Positions 52,201 to 59,836 of a DNA stretch of 64,000 bases are shown one piece after another. The notes below the pieces were generated by a model that searched no databases, was not told where the DNA came from, and worked only from the letters and a program-made list of their open reading frames with translations. The position numbers were made by a program, and so were the translations under genes. Source of the DNA: a virus; the IMG/VR virus record IMGVR_UViG_3300023174_000112, positions 1-64,000 of that record; one strand, given 5' to 3'. Each line of letters opens with the position of its first letter. The first letter of the stretch is position 1.

Positions 52201-52532
52201 CTGCATTGGATCGTATCAACGTTGCTCGACTGATTTGTTTCTTGCGTGGTCGCTTAGAAGAAATTGGCAAACAGTATTTGTTTGAACCCAACGATCAAAT
52301 CACACGCAATCAGATCAGCAATACCATCAACAGTTTGATGATTGACCTTGTGGCTAAACGTGCCTTGTACGATTACTTGGTGGTGTGTGATTTGAGCAAC
52401 AATACTCCATTCCGCATTGACAACAATGAACTATGGGTTGACGTAGCTATTGAACCAGTGAAAGCTGTGGAGTTTATCTATATTCCACTGCGCATCAAGA
52501 ACACTGGAGAAATCAGCGGTGTGGCAGCATAA
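49203..52532 (+). CDS. 18: Tail sheath protein (T4 gp18-like), enlarged
   Basis: 1,109 residues from ATG 49203 (MALTSPGVEVVVIDES), against 659 in T4. The N-terminal 'SPGVEVVVIDESQYIPSAVNTVPYFLIATAQNKADA' and the C-terminal part ('PSHMMIRTILRSDAVSYPWLAPAGTRRGVIDNA', 'LNRIN'-type 'TALDRINVARLICFLRGRLEEIGKQYLFEPNDQITR', 'IPLRIKNTGEISGV') are typical sheath segments. The additional length is in the middle (about residues 150-650), which holds beta-rich inserted domains likely exposed on the sheath surface. Known role: contractile sheath around the tail tube. Strong late promoter and ribosome site. A long hairpin separates it from the tube gene. Confidence 0.93.
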   Translation: MALTSPGVEVVVIDESQYIPSAVNTVPYFLIATAQNKADAAGVGVAAGTTAANANKVYLITSQRDLAATYGVPFFYNTTTGTPINGYELNEYGLLAAYSALGVTNRAYIQRVDIDLTELTASLSRPTGNANNGSYWLDASTSLWGIFQWNQTTAAFTNQVPMVLTSTADVVDAATEDYTPLQTIGSIGDYAVSAVSTDNQTYYKRGGPTATETSVTALSNLYNTWVLVGSDNWKTSWPAVQGTNSVSVALTNGYNMYLNGQLVTVGAGGTALTVAGFATAINNANITGVYAASISNKLTIYADSTASNDGSTANGGVVSVIAGPNGGTSLLTTLGIADAEYRAPSYLPGYSYQAPRWSSTQPQPAPTGSVWQNISSAGNGMSLKVKTYSAALDTWVPQVSNVYGNDAEANYTLDPTGGGRNIPVGTTYVQWGVLDYVDNQPVSAFTLLERNALGATVITGDTVPTTFISGNSFNLAASQAGSSAYIDYTVTLAGTTVSAFINAVSAANIPYVSASVNTAGNIVFTHSQGGSIYLLNVTGTPITTAGFTLSTTNVRQSSYNATELVLSNWVTAPEFTYTASDTAPDQNPADGRLWYYSSVDDVDIMIQENGEWMGYQNVTNDTRGFDLTLTNASGPIVAATAPTTQNNTAESPLQYGDLWIDSSDLENYPMLYRWEQVSGVDQWVSVNTTDQTSSNGILFADARWAPNGTTDPVADPFPTIVSLLTSDYLDLDAPDPALYPQGMLLWNTRRSGYNVKSFQLNYFNSTTFPDDILPTVTNTWLTTSGNKADGAMYAGRQAQRALIVAAMKSGLDTSLTAREEQNQFNLIAAPAYPELAPNMVALSNERANTLFVVGDTPMRLAANGTDLVTYATDNGGLGLPTGDGLVIGSPYSAVFYPSCQTTDLSGNIVVQPPSHMMIRTILRSDAVSYPWLAPAGTRRGVIDNATAIGYIQSATGEFVQTAIGQGLRDVLYSYNINPITFIPGVGITNFGNKTRQATNTALDRINVARLICFLRGRLEEIGKQYLFEPNDQITRNQISNTINSLMIDLVAKRALYDYLVVCDLSNNTPFRIDNNELWVDVAIEPVKAVEFIYIPLRIKNTGEISGVAA

Positions 52533-52567
52533 TGAAACGGGGGCCTGATTACCAGGCCTCCATTTCA
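52533..52567 (+). other. Long stable hairpin between sheath and tube genes
   Basis: TGAAA-c-GGGGGCCTG (52533-52547) pairs with CAGGCCTCC-a-TTTCA (52553-52567) around a 5-base loop: 14 pairs (one G-U) with one mismatch. No T-run follows, so it may protect or process mRNA rather than terminate. Confidence 0.75.
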
Positions 52568-52575
52568 GGTAAATA
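52568..52575 (+). promoter_or_regulatory. T4-type late promoter (GGTAAATA) of the tail tube gene
   Basis: Directly after the hairpin; 22 bases before ATG 52598, with CAGGAGA ribosome site. Confidence 0.65.
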
Positions 52576-52597
52576 AACACAACAGGAGATATAACAA

Positions 52598-53233
52598 ATG
52601 CCATCAGCATCACTAAACAATATGACAGTACCATTGGCCAGCGATCAAAGCGCTAGTAGCCAAGGTCTGTTGATGCCCAAACTCAAATATCGCTTTAGAG
52701 TGAGTTTTGAAAATTTTGGACCACAAAGTGCAACCCCAGTAACTGAATTAACCAAACAAGTGATAAGTTTTACTCGCCCTAACTTGACCTTTGAAGAAAT
52801 TGCATTGCCTATTTACAATTCAACACTGAAACTGGCTGGACGTCATTCATGGGCCGACTGCACATGTTCAGTGCGTGATGACGCTGGTGGTAACATTACC
52901 ACTTTGATCGGACAGCAAATGCAGAAACAAATGGACTTTTTGGAAATGAGTTCGGCTGCATCCGGCATCGATTACAAATTCACAACCAAAGTTGAAGTAC
53001 TTGACGGCGGCAATGGTGCCACTGCTCCAGTGGTATTGGAAACATGGGAACTGTATGGTTGTTACCTCAAAGGTGCCAACTACGGTGACTTGAACTACGG
53101 CACTAACGAAGCAGTCACAGTAGAAATGACCATTGCTTACGACAACGCCAATCAAAGCCCAACTGGTGTTGGTGTTGGTACAGGATTTGGACGTACTATT
53201 GCAGGTGCTGTTACAGGTGCCGGTCAGGCTTAA
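52598..53233 (+). CDS. 19: Tail tube protein (T4 gp19-like)
   Basis: 211 residues; T4 gp19 is 163. Family segments are 'LLMPKLKYRFRVSFENFG', 'QVISFTRPNLTFEEIALPIYNSTLKLAGRHSWADCTCSVRDDAGGN', and 'YDNANQSPTGVGVGTGFGR' near the end. Known role: stacked hexamers forming the inner tail tube through which DNA passes. It follows the sheath gene, as in T4, and has its own late promoter and ribosome site, which fits the need for a different dose. A second tube-like gene follows after two bases. Confidence 0.92.
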   Translation: MPSASLNNMTVPLASDQSASSQGLLMPKLKYRFRVSFENFGPQSATPVTELTKQVISFTRPNLTFEEIALPIYNSTLKLAGRHSWADCTCSVRDDAGGNITTLIGQQMQKQMDFLEMSSAASGIDYKFTTKVEVLDGGNGATAPVVLETWELYGCYLKGANYGDLNYGTNEAVTVEMTIAYDNANQSPTGVGVGTGFGRTIAGAVTGAGQA

Positions 53234-53235
53234 AC

Positions 53236-54483
53236 ATGTCAAATTTTGGACAAGACTTCCTCAAAGGGGTCACCCAAGGGATTGACTTCAAAAGTTTTGG
53301 CAAAAATGTAGTCGAAGGATTCATAGGCAACGATGTCTTGCGTGATTACACTCACGCAAGCAAAACTTTTACCACCAACGCCTACGAACTCAAACCAAGA
53401 TTTAAGTTTTTATTTCATGTCAGCTTCACGCTGAATGTCACCGAGATTCCTTATTTGAATGGTGCATTCAGTGCCGACGATCAAATGAATCTCAGTCTCA
53501 CAGTAAAAACTGTTGACCTCCCCAAGTTTACCATCGAAACTGACACACTGAACCAGTACAATCGCAAAAGAATTATACAGAAAAAACTCAAGTATGAGCC
53601 AGTGAATATAACATTTCATGACACCAGCAATGATTTGGTGCGTAAAATGTGGTATTACTACATGAGCTACTACTACAAAGATCCATCAAACCGATACCTA
53701 GATCCCAACAACAACAATGGCACCAATGGTGCCAGTAGCTTGCGACAAGCAGGCTTTGGCTACAACGATCGAGACATCTACGACCGACAACGCATTGGCA
53801 ATGTCAACGACTGGGGTTACATTGGCGAAGCCTACAACGATGGCAACACTACTGGTACCACTGGCAAACCCCCATTTTTCAGAGACATCAGAATTTACGG
53901 CATGGACCAACGCAAGTTTGCTGAATATGTTTTGATCAATCCATTGATTACCAGTTGGTCCGGTGACACATACAGTTATGCCGAAGGTGGCGGCATCATG
54001 CAGAACACCATGACCGTAGACTATGAAACAGTGAAATACTATTCAGGTGCTGTAGGCTCGGCACAATCTGGCGGAGATCCAAATGTGCAAGGATTTGCCA
54101 CTGATGCACACTATGACAAAACAGTCAGCCCCATTGCTAGGCCTGGCGCCAATGCCACAGTGTTTGGCCAAGGCGGCCTGTTGGAAACTGGTGCCGGAAT
54201 CATTGGCGACCTGCAAAGTGGTAGTGTGCTGGGCTTGATTGGTGCCGCGCAAAAAGCAGCACGTCTCAATCAAACATTCAAAGGCAAAAATCTTGGCAGC
54301 CTGGCTGCCAGTGAAGCTGTGAGACTAGGAACACAAACCATTCAACAAGGTGTCACACCAGGTGGTGTCAGAGCAGTGGCCAACAAAGTTGATGGATGGA
54401 TATTCCCCACGCCACAAAACACTGGACAAAATGGATCAGCTCAAGGCAGAACCAATCCCAACCCATTGACAAATCAGAGATGA
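53236..54483 (+). CDS. Tail-tube-like baseplate protein (gp19/gp48/gp54-like)
   Basis: 415 residues. Residues 45-330 repeat the tube pattern: 'ELKPRFKFLFHVSFTLN', 'SLTVKTVDLPKFTIETDTLNQYNRKRIIQKKLKYEPVNITFHDTSND', 'YVLINPLITSWSGDTYSYAEGGGIMQNTMTVDYETVKYY'. In T4 the tube initiator gp54 and tube cap gp48 share the tube fold, so this is likely the baseplate-side initiator or cap; I cannot decide which. The C-terminal 100 residues are low in order, Gly/Gln/Asn-rich. It lies 2 bases after gp19 and its stop overlaps the next start (ATGA), indicating coupling. Confidence 0.78.
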   Translation: MSNFGQDFLKGVTQGIDFKSFGKNVVEGFIGNDVLRDYTHASKTFTTNAYELKPRFKFLFHVSFTLNVTEIPYLNGAFSADDQMNLSLTVKTVDLPKFTIETDTLNQYNRKRIIQKKLKYEPVNITFHDTSNDLVRKMWYYYMSYYYKDPSNRYLDPNNNNGTNGASSLRQAGFGYNDRDIYDRQRIGNVNDWGYIGEAYNDGNTTGTTGKPPFFRDIRIYGMDQRKFAEYVLINPLITSWSGDTYSYAEGGGIMQNTMTVDYETVKYYSGAVGSAQSGGDPNVQGFATDAHYDKTVSPIARPGANATVFGQGGLLETGAGIIGDLQSGSVLGLIGAAQKAARLNQTFKGKNLGSLAASEAVRLGTQTIQQGVTPGGVRAVANKVDGWIFPTPQNTGQNGSAQGRTNPNPLTNQR

Positions 54484-54839
54484 GTACTGTAAATTACACC
54501 AATCCCAACACAGACTTGTCTGTGAGAATTTTTGACAGCTTCTATGACTATGATGTCAATATTCCCGCTGACGAATATGATGTGGTACACACTTATTTTT
54601 TAAGTGTGATGACCACCCGGCAAGCTGCTGGAAACTTTACTGTGAGTTTGTTCAGAGTAGCACAAGACACTGGCATTAACCCACTGACATTGTTGAAAGA
54701 ATTTCAAGGTCTCAATGGCACAAATCTCAGTGCAAGTTTAGCCTATTATCTCAACAGTATTCGCAGTAGAGCTACACTGTTGGGGGTTGGAGCTCCTGTG
54801 ACTCCAAACTTTTATCAGGCTAGAAATGTATTGGTATGA
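54480..54839 (+). CDS. Conserved virion protein (119 aa), function unknown
   Basis: Starts at ATG 54480, which overlaps the previous stop as ATGA. 'MSTVNYTNPNTDLSVRIFDSFYDYD' and 'VHTYFLSVMTTRQAAGNFTVSLFRVAQDTG' belong to a small family that is found in aquatic T4-like phages beside tail tube and gp4 genes and is often called structural. No catalytic motif is seen. Its stop overlaps the gp4 start in the same way, so tube-like protein, this protein and gp4 form one translationally coupled chain. A role in tail or head completion is plausible from context only. Confidence 0.72.
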   Translation: MSTVNYTNPNTDLSVRIFDSFYDYDVNIPADEYDVVHTYFLSVMTTRQAAGNFTVSLFRVAQDTGINPLTLLKEFQGLNGTNLSASLAYYLNSIRSRATLLGVGAPVTPNFYQARNVLV

Positions 54840-55267
54840 GTCACTGGGCACAAGGACCGTACACAGTAATTAACCGCGAAAAATACGTGGGCAATGGCAC
54901 ACCACGTTATAGATCTGGGTGGGAACTCAGCTTCATGAAGTTTTGCGATAGCAATGATCATGTGTTGCAGTGGGCAAGTGAGAGCATTGCTATTCCGTAT
55001 CGTCATCCACTCACAGGCAAGATGACACAGTACATTCCAGATTTTTTGATCACGTATCGTACCAGCAACAACACAATCAAAGCCGAGTTAATCGAAATCA
55101 AGCCTAAAAAACAAAGCGTGGTAGAATCAAAAATGAGTGCCAAAGATCGTGCTGTAGTGGCAATAAACTACGCCAAATGGGATGCAGCCACCAAATGGGC
55201 ACGCCGCAACGGGCTGATGTTTAGAGTCATCACTGAGAACGATATGTTTCACAACGGCCGAGCTTGA
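54836..55267 (+). CDS. 4: Head completion protein (T4 gp4-like, nuclease-fold)
   Basis: 143 residues, close to T4 gp4 (150). The conserved frame is 'YRSGWELSFMKFCDSNDHVLQWASESIAIPYRHPLTGKMTQYIPDFLITY ... AELIEIKPKKQ', which contains the E...PD...E-I-K signature of TnsA/PD-(D/E)XK nucleases. In T4 the protein is needed to finish packaged heads before tail joining; its nuclease activity there is not established. ATG 54836 overlaps the preceding stop as ATGA. The next gene starts 15 bases downstream with its own late promoter. Confidence 0.9.
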   Translation: MSHWAQGPYTVINREKYVGNGTPRYRSGWELSFMKFCDSNDHVLQWASESIAIPYRHPLTGKMTQYIPDFLITYRTSNNTIKAELIEIKPKKQSVVESKMSAKDRAVVAINYAKWDAATKWARRNGLMFRVITENDMFHNGRA

Positions 55268-55269
55268 CC

Positions 55270-55277
55270 CATAAATA
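55270..55277 (+). promoter_or_regulatory. T4-type late promoter (CATAAATA), leaderless type
   Basis: Four bases (GGGC) before ATG 55282; no Shine-Dalgarno. Confidence 0.65.
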
Positions 55278-55281
55278 GGGC

Positions 55282-55803
55282 ATGACTCGTAAACTGGAAG
55301 AACTATTTGATTTGCCCACAACAGAACAGGCCGAAGTAGCAGCCGCAGTTGATGCCATCAGTCGTGACGATGTGCGCACTCAACTACAAACCCTGGATGA
55401 AACCATAGACAAAATTGATTCTGCCTTGCCCGGAGTGCGTGGCCTAGAAGCCAATGACGAAGAAATGGACAATCTAGCAGACTTGGCCAAAAGCAGTTAC
55501 AATGATCTCATGGATCTTGGTATGCAAGTGGACTCAAGATTTGCCAGCGAAATCTTCAGTGTAGCCAGCAACATGTTGGGACATGCCATCACAGCAAAAA
55601 CAGCCAAGATGGACAAGAAGCTGAAAATGATTGACTTGCAGTTGAAGAAGATGCGGCTGGATCAGCAACAAAGTGTGATAGATGCCAAGGCCGCAGATGC
55701 CGGCGGCGAAGCCATGCAAACAGCACAGGGCATGGTGCTGAGTCGCAATGATCTGCTGGAACGACTGTTGGCCAGCAAAGATCAAAAAGATAAAAAAGAA
55801 TAA
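55282..55803 (+). CDS. 16: Terminase small subunit (T4 gp16-like)
   Basis: 173 residues; T4 gp16 is 164. The centre 'MDNLADLAKSSYNDLMDLGMQVDSRFASEIFSVASNMLGHAITAKTAKMDKKLKMIDLQLKKMRLDQQQ' is the coiled-coil core of the gp16 family and is very well conserved. Known role: ring that recognises phage DNA and regulates the gp17 motor. In T4, 16 and 17 are adjacent; here they are separated by about 7 kb of small virion and accessory genes. The start is ATG 55282 with the late promoter four bases upstream; the stop codon lies inside the next late promoter. Confidence 0.9.
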   Translation: MTRKLEELFDLPTTEQAEVAAAVDAISRDDVRTQLQTLDETIDKIDSALPGVRGLEANDEEMDNLADLAKSSYNDLMDLGMQVDSRFASEIFSVASNMLGHAITAKTAKMDKKLKMIDLQLKKMRLDQQQSVIDAKAADAGGEAMQTAQGMVLSRNDLLERLLASKDQKDKKE

Positions 55804-55806
55804 ATA
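55799..55806 (+). promoter_or_regulatory. T4-type late promoter (AATAAATA)
   Basis: Contains the gp16 stop codon (55801-55803). The expected RNA start is near 55812, before AGGA and ATG 55824. Confidence 0.6.
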
Positions 55807-55823
55807 TGTTACAGGAACCTGAT

Positions 55824-56432
55824 ATGAAAAATTTTGCCCATTACCTAGCCGAAAGCGAACGTACCTACAACTATCGTATCAAACTGCTGGGTAAACCACC
55901 TGGCGATTTGGTGTCGCAGTTGAAGAAAAAGCTGGATCAATTTGATCCTGTAAAGATGGGTGATCCCAAGACTACCCCTATACAGATCATACCCACTGAC
56001 TTTCCCAATCACAAAAATGATTCGGTCACAATGTTTGATGTCAGTTTCAAGTATCCAGCCATTGAGCCACAGATCAAACAACTGGCACAGTTGTTGGGTT
56101 TTGACCCCAATCACATCATCATGCAGACCACACCACACGTGGATGGCCTGGTGGATGAGTACGAACAAATTGATGCTGAAAACAAAGACCTGTTGGGTGA
56201 CACTGATTACCCTGCTCCTGACGCAGAACAACGTGCATTGAGCAAAGACTACTCAACTGGTCCTTATGACCATGCTGTGTTGAAAAATGCATACCGCAGT
56301 GACTTCACCATTGCTGGTGGTAAAACACCACCTGCTAAAACCACAAATGATATTGCTCAAGGCGATAAGAGCCCAATGACCAAGATCAATCGTCCACCCA
56401 AGCCAGCTACTGGCGCCAACCCAAGAGGATAA
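55824..56432 (+). CDS. Probable internal head protein with capsid-targeting-like N-terminus
   Basis: 202 residues from ATG 55824. The start 'MKNFAHYLAESERTYNYRIKLLG' resembles the T4 capsid-targeting sequence (MKTYQEFIAE type), which sends proteins into the prohead core and is cut by gp21 after (I/L)xE; here the cut would fall after 'YLAE'. The rest has 'FDVSFKYPAIEPQIKQLAQLLGFDPNHIIM' and an unstructured C-terminus. An in-frame ATG at 55806 would hide the motif; it lies within the promoter and lacks a ribosome site, while AGGA precedes 55824. A conserved protein of aquatic T4-like phages with no known function. Confidence 0.7.
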   Translation: MKNFAHYLAESERTYNYRIKLLGKPPGDLVSQLKKKLDQFDPVKMGDPKTTPIQIIPTDFPNHKNDSVTMFDVSFKYPAIEPQIKQLAQLLGFDPNHIIMQTTPHVDGLVDEYEQIDAENKDLLGDTDYPAPDAEQRALSKDYSTGPYDHAVLKNAYRSDFTIAGGKTPPAKTTNDIAQGDKSPMTKINRPPKPATGANPRG

Positions 56433-56436
56433 TACA

Positions 56437-58941
56437 ATGACATTTTTTTATGATTTAAACAAAAAGCTAGACAGCATTCGCGAAAAGCCTGAAGTCACAC
56501 ACAAACAATTGAATGAACGTGACGAAGGCAAGCCAGGCAAAAACTTTGCCAAAATTGCCAAGGATGCTGGTGACCGTTATGGCAGCAAGGCTGCTGGTGA
56601 ACGTGTGGCTGGTGCTGTGCGCAACAAACTCCGAGATCAAGGCAAGTTGGAAGAAGAAGGCATGAGCCGTGCTGCCAAAGGCTATGAAAAGTACGGCCGA
56701 GAAGGCATGGAAGCCTTGGCCAAAGCCGGACGCGAAGGCAAATCTCTTGACCCTGTTAGAAAAAAATACGACAAGTATGACGAAAGCCAACAAGTTGATG
56801 AGATCAGTGATGAACTAGCAAACAGAGCCGCTCAAGGTAGACGAGACCAATTTGATGCTGCCAAAAAGAAAAGTCAGGCTGCAATCAATGCTGAACGAAA
56901 CACTGTTGGCGGTTCTGAGGATGAAAAATGGGCCAGATGGGATAATTCTTTAGCTCTAAACAATGCTACAAATCAAGCAGGTGTAAAGATGGGTCAAAAT
57001 ATGCAGTTGCAAAAGTCCAGACTGGCACGTCAAGCTAATGCTGCTGTGGCTGAAGGTGGATCCTACTTGAACTATGCAGATTCCCATGATGAAAATGTTC
57101 GTGCTGGAAAAAAACCAGCTGCACCCACAGCACCAAAGCCACAAGGCGTAATGGACAAAATGAAAAGTGTTGGCAAGAAAGTTGCTGGCGGTATCAACAA
57201 ACTAGTTGGCCATGGTTCAGATGAAGAGATGCGTAAAGACGTGCAACGCAAAGCAGGTGCCGCTGTCACAGGCAAAATGCCACAACAAGTCAAAGAAAAA
57301 ATGTCACCAGCAAAACAAAAAAGTTTTGCAGCATTAGCACCTCCCACAGACAAAATTACTTTTGCTGACAAAATTGCCGGTGCCAAAAAAGAAGTTGACG
57401 AAATGCTGGGCCAAGTGGCTGCCGAAGCCATGCGCAATGCAGTCGGCGGCGGTCAAGGTCGTAATGCTGCCATGGACGAAGAACGTTCCAAAGGCACCGC
57501 GTTTGACATGAGCACACCAAGAGCTACCAAGCCCAAAGTTGGCAGCATTGAACGTGGTCACAAACACGACATCAAACACACAGCTACAGGCCGTATGGTC
57601 ACACGTCGTGTAGACGACCAAGGCAACAGTGTAGGCGCTGATGATGATTCAGATACACAAGCAGGGCCACGTGGACGTGGCAGACCAAAAGGCACTAAGG
57701 GTGCTATTGGCGCCAAAGGACCCAGCGGCCGGTCAAAGTTAATGACCAAAGAAGGTGCAAATCAAGGCCAAGCACAACAAATTGTTGATGATCTTGCTGA
57801 ACTCCGAGCAATGGCAAAGCAAGCACAACGTGGCGGCGAATTTCCACAAGGATTTGCCAGTCAGTTGGAGGTTGCACTGTATGCGGCAATGACATTGATC
57901 AAGAATCAACAGTCAGGCGATGCACAAGTTCGCGAAGAGTCTACAACCAAAAAAGACGACCGTGCTGAAAAGGCTGGTAAAAAGGTCACTAAAGACATCG
58001 AGTACGATGAAGGTCACAAAGGTAAAGATGACAACAAAGCTGAAAAGGCTGGCAAAAAGGTCACCAAAGACATTGAGTACGATGAAAAGAAAAAAGACAA
58101 AGAAGAAGAAGAAGTTGATGAGTCAACTACCAGTGGTTCGATTGCTACCAGCACTACCACCAAAGGCAGCAAAGGCGGTGTGTACGGCAAAGGCATTTAT
58201 GACTCAATGAACTTTGAGTTGGAACAAATGATTGCTGAATCAATGAGCATTAACATGAGTGATTCAACTGAAGGCAACAAAAGCCTTACAGTAACAGCCA
58301 CTGATGATGACGCACTGAAACTGGGCATGATGTTGAAAAATTCCGGACTGGGTGGCGGAGATTCACACAGTGGTGACATGCACTCACATGAAGAGTCATG
58401 CCCCACATGTGGCATGGAAGATTGTGGCTGTGGCGATGTGCAAGAAGCAGTGGACGAAAATGCACCTGACTGGCCCACAAACACAGAAACTTCAGACAAT
58501 GCGATGCAATACTCGGGTGGCTTGAACAAGCCCAAAGCAAGTGGCATGGCTACTGTTCCTGTCACAGACGTTAGTGTAGATGGAGAAGATATGTTTGGAA
58601 AACAAGCCAATGAAGATGCACTACGTAGAATGATGGAAATGGCTGGTATCAAACAAGCTGAACTTGAGCCATGGAAAGAGACCATGAAGGAAACAGCCGA
58701 CGACGTCTGCAATGATTGCCACAAAGATCCTTGCGAGTGCGATGAGAGTGTGGAAGAAAGCATTCAACGCATGCGAGAAATTGCCGGAATCAAGGAAGCC
58801 AAAAAGCCAGACTTTTTGGACATGGACAAAGATGGCGACAAAAAAGAGCCCATGACCAAGGCCATCAAGGACAAAGAAGAAAAGAAAGTTGATGAAAGCA
58901 TTTTTGCTTTGACCAACCAATGGAAAGCATACCGGGGGTAA
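56437..58941 (+). CDS. Large charged virion/internal protein with AT-hook and cysteine clusters
   Basis: 834 residues, highly charged and mostly disordered in appearance, Lys/Glu/Gly/Ala-rich. Notable parts: an AT-hook core 'PRGRGRPKG' at residues 411-419; a near-perfect tandem repeat 'AEKAGKKVTKDIEYDE' around residues 509-552; two Cys clusters, 'CPTCGMEDCGCG' and 'CNDCHKDPCEC'; and an EF-hand-like loop 'DMDKDGDKKEP' near the C-terminus. The latter two also occur in structural proteins of other aquatic T4-like phages. Inference: a DNA-associated internal head protein, or a virion protein processed by gp21. It starts 4 bases after the previous gene. Function not established. Confidence 0.68.
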   Translation: MTFFYDLNKKLDSIREKPEVTHKQLNERDEGKPGKNFAKIAKDAGDRYGSKAAGERVAGAVRNKLRDQGKLEEEGMSRAAKGYEKYGREGMEALAKAGREGKSLDPVRKKYDKYDESQQVDEISDELANRAAQGRRDQFDAAKKKSQAAINAERNTVGGSEDEKWARWDNSLALNNATNQAGVKMGQNMQLQKSRLARQANAAVAEGGSYLNYADSHDENVRAGKKPAAPTAPKPQGVMDKMKSVGKKVAGGINKLVGHGSDEEMRKDVQRKAGAAVTGKMPQQVKEKMSPAKQKSFAALAPPTDKITFADKIAGAKKEVDEMLGQVAAEAMRNAVGGGQGRNAAMDEERSKGTAFDMSTPRATKPKVGSIERGHKHDIKHTATGRMVTRRVDDQGNSVGADDDSDTQAGPRGRGRPKGTKGAIGAKGPSGRSKLMTKEGANQGQAQQIVDDLAELRAMAKQAQRGGEFPQGFASQLEVALYAAMTLIKNQQSGDAQVREESTTKKDDRAEKAGKKVTKDIEYDEGHKGKDDNKAEKAGKKVTKDIEYDEKKKDKEEEEVDESTTSGSIATSTTTKGSKGGVYGKGIYDSMNFELEQMIAESMSINMSDSTEGNKSLTVTATDDDALKLGMMLKNSGLGGGDSHSGDMHSHEESCPTCGMEDCGCGDVQEAVDENAPDWPTNTETSDNAMQYSGGLNKPKASGMATVPVTDVSVDGEDMFGKQANEDALRRMMEMAGIKQAELEPWKETMKETADDVCNDCHKDPCECDESVEESIQRMREIAGIKEAKKPDFLDMDKDGDKKEPMTKAIKDKEEKKVDESIFALTNQWKAYRG

Positions 58942-58944
58942 ACT

Positions 58945-59133
58945 ATGAGTTCAAACAACATGATGAGACCTTACAGTGAAGTGGCAGCAGAAATTGCACA
59001 GCGCAATGCCAACAACTATGTGCCACCTGCTGTGCCATCAGTGAAACAAACACCTGTGGAAATTCCAGGTGTTATGTATCAAGCACGAGAACTATTTCAA
59101 CCCATAGTCTCCAACACTCAAGGTGACAAATAA
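58945..59133 (+). CDS. Small protein of 62 aa, function unknown
   Basis: 'MMRPYSEVAAEIAQRNANNYVPPAVPSVKQTP ... YQARELFQPIVSNTQGDK'. A short helix and then Pro/Val-rich linear sequence. It lies 3 bases after the large charged gene, and its stop overlaps the start of the next gene (TAATG), so it is surely co-translated. No family recognised; a virion role is likely from the setting. Confidence 0.65.
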   Translation: MSSNNMMRPYSEVAAEIAQRNANNYVPPAVPSVKQTPVEIPGVMYQARELFQPIVSNTQGDK

Positions 59134-59459
59134 TGGCTGTTCAAGTAGTTAATTCAGCAAGCAACGTGGCCTGGACCGCAGACAAAGTAGAATTTGCCAC
59201 CACCGCAGCCAATGTGACTTTTCAAGTTAGTTTGACTCAAACAACTTATCAACAGTCCAATGGCACACCGGCCAACACCAGTATGCCAACTGGCAACTTG
59301 TACGCCAATGCCATTGTTGTGCCAGGTAATTCAGTGCAAACATACTATGTGGGTGCAGGCAACTATCTAAACATTGTGACAGGCACTGGTTTCACTGCCA
59401 CAGCAATGGGCACCACTACATCAGGAACAAGTGGCGTATACGGATCAACATCAACTTAA
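59133..59459 (+). CDS. Small beta-rich structural protein (108 aa)
   Basis: Thr/Ala/Asn/Gly-rich with only five charged residues ('VVNSASNVAWTADKVEFATTAANVTFQ ... VPGNSVQTYYVGAGNYLNIVTGTGFTATAMG'). The composition and pattern fit a single beta-sandwich, such as a head decoration or tail-attached domain. ATG 59133 is coupled to the preceding stop (TAATG). No specific family assigned. It is followed 2 bases later by a gene with a capsid-targeting-like start. Confidence 0.62.
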   Translation: MAVQVVNSASNVAWTADKVEFATTAANVTFQVSLTQTTYQQSNGTPANTSMPTGNLYANAIVVPGNSVQTYYVGAGNYLNIVTGTGFTATAMGTTTSGTSGVYGSTST

Positions 59460-59461
59460 TC

Positions 59462-59836
59462 ATGAGAGCCACTGAGTTCCTTGTTGAAAAGCAAGAAGGT
59501 AAAATCCGACATAGATACCATCAGGCCACTCGTGGCTTGAACAAATTTCGTGATCCAGGTGGCTATGATCGTACCTATGAACTCAACCGCGTGATGATGG
59601 CAGTGGCCTGTGCTGACGGCACAGATGCTCCAATAGACATGGACTCAGCCAGTTGGGTGGGCAAATACAACACAGCACATCCCTACACTGACCAAGAAGC
59701 CAAGATGATGAAGCAGGCTTTCAAAGCAGTGGGCAGTGAAACACATGACATGAACCATGGGGACAATCGCAGTCAAGAACCAGATGACACCAACACCACC
59801 AGTCTGTTGAAAGCGTTCAAAGGATATCCCCGATGA
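59462..59836 (+). CDS. Conserved small protein with capsid-targeting-like start (paralogue A)
   Basis: 124 residues. 'MRATEFLVE' looks like a capsid-targeting sequence with an (I/L)xE gp21 cut site after Glu9. The body ('ELNRVMMAVACADGTDAPIDMDSASWVGKYNTAHPYTDQEAKMMKQAFKAVGSE') is a conserved small family of aquatic T4-like phages. The end 'SLLKAFKGYPR' is shared with the next gene ('PVKAFAGYPR'), so the two are diverged paralogues or share a C-terminal tag. The stop overlaps the next start (ATGA). Inference: packaged in the head and perhaps injected. Function unknown. Confidence 0.7.
   Translation: MRATEFLVEKQEGKIRHRYHQATRGLNKFRDPGGYDRTYELNRVMMAVACADGTDAPIDMDSASWVGKYNTAHPYTDQEAKMMKQAFKAVGSETHDMNHGDNRSQEPDDTNTTSLLKAFKGYPR

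Noticed and set aside
54396-54479. Upstream start at 54396 for the 119-aa virion gene.
   Set aside because: It would overlap the tube-like gene by 88 bases; ATG 54480 overlaps the stop as ATGA and matches the family start.
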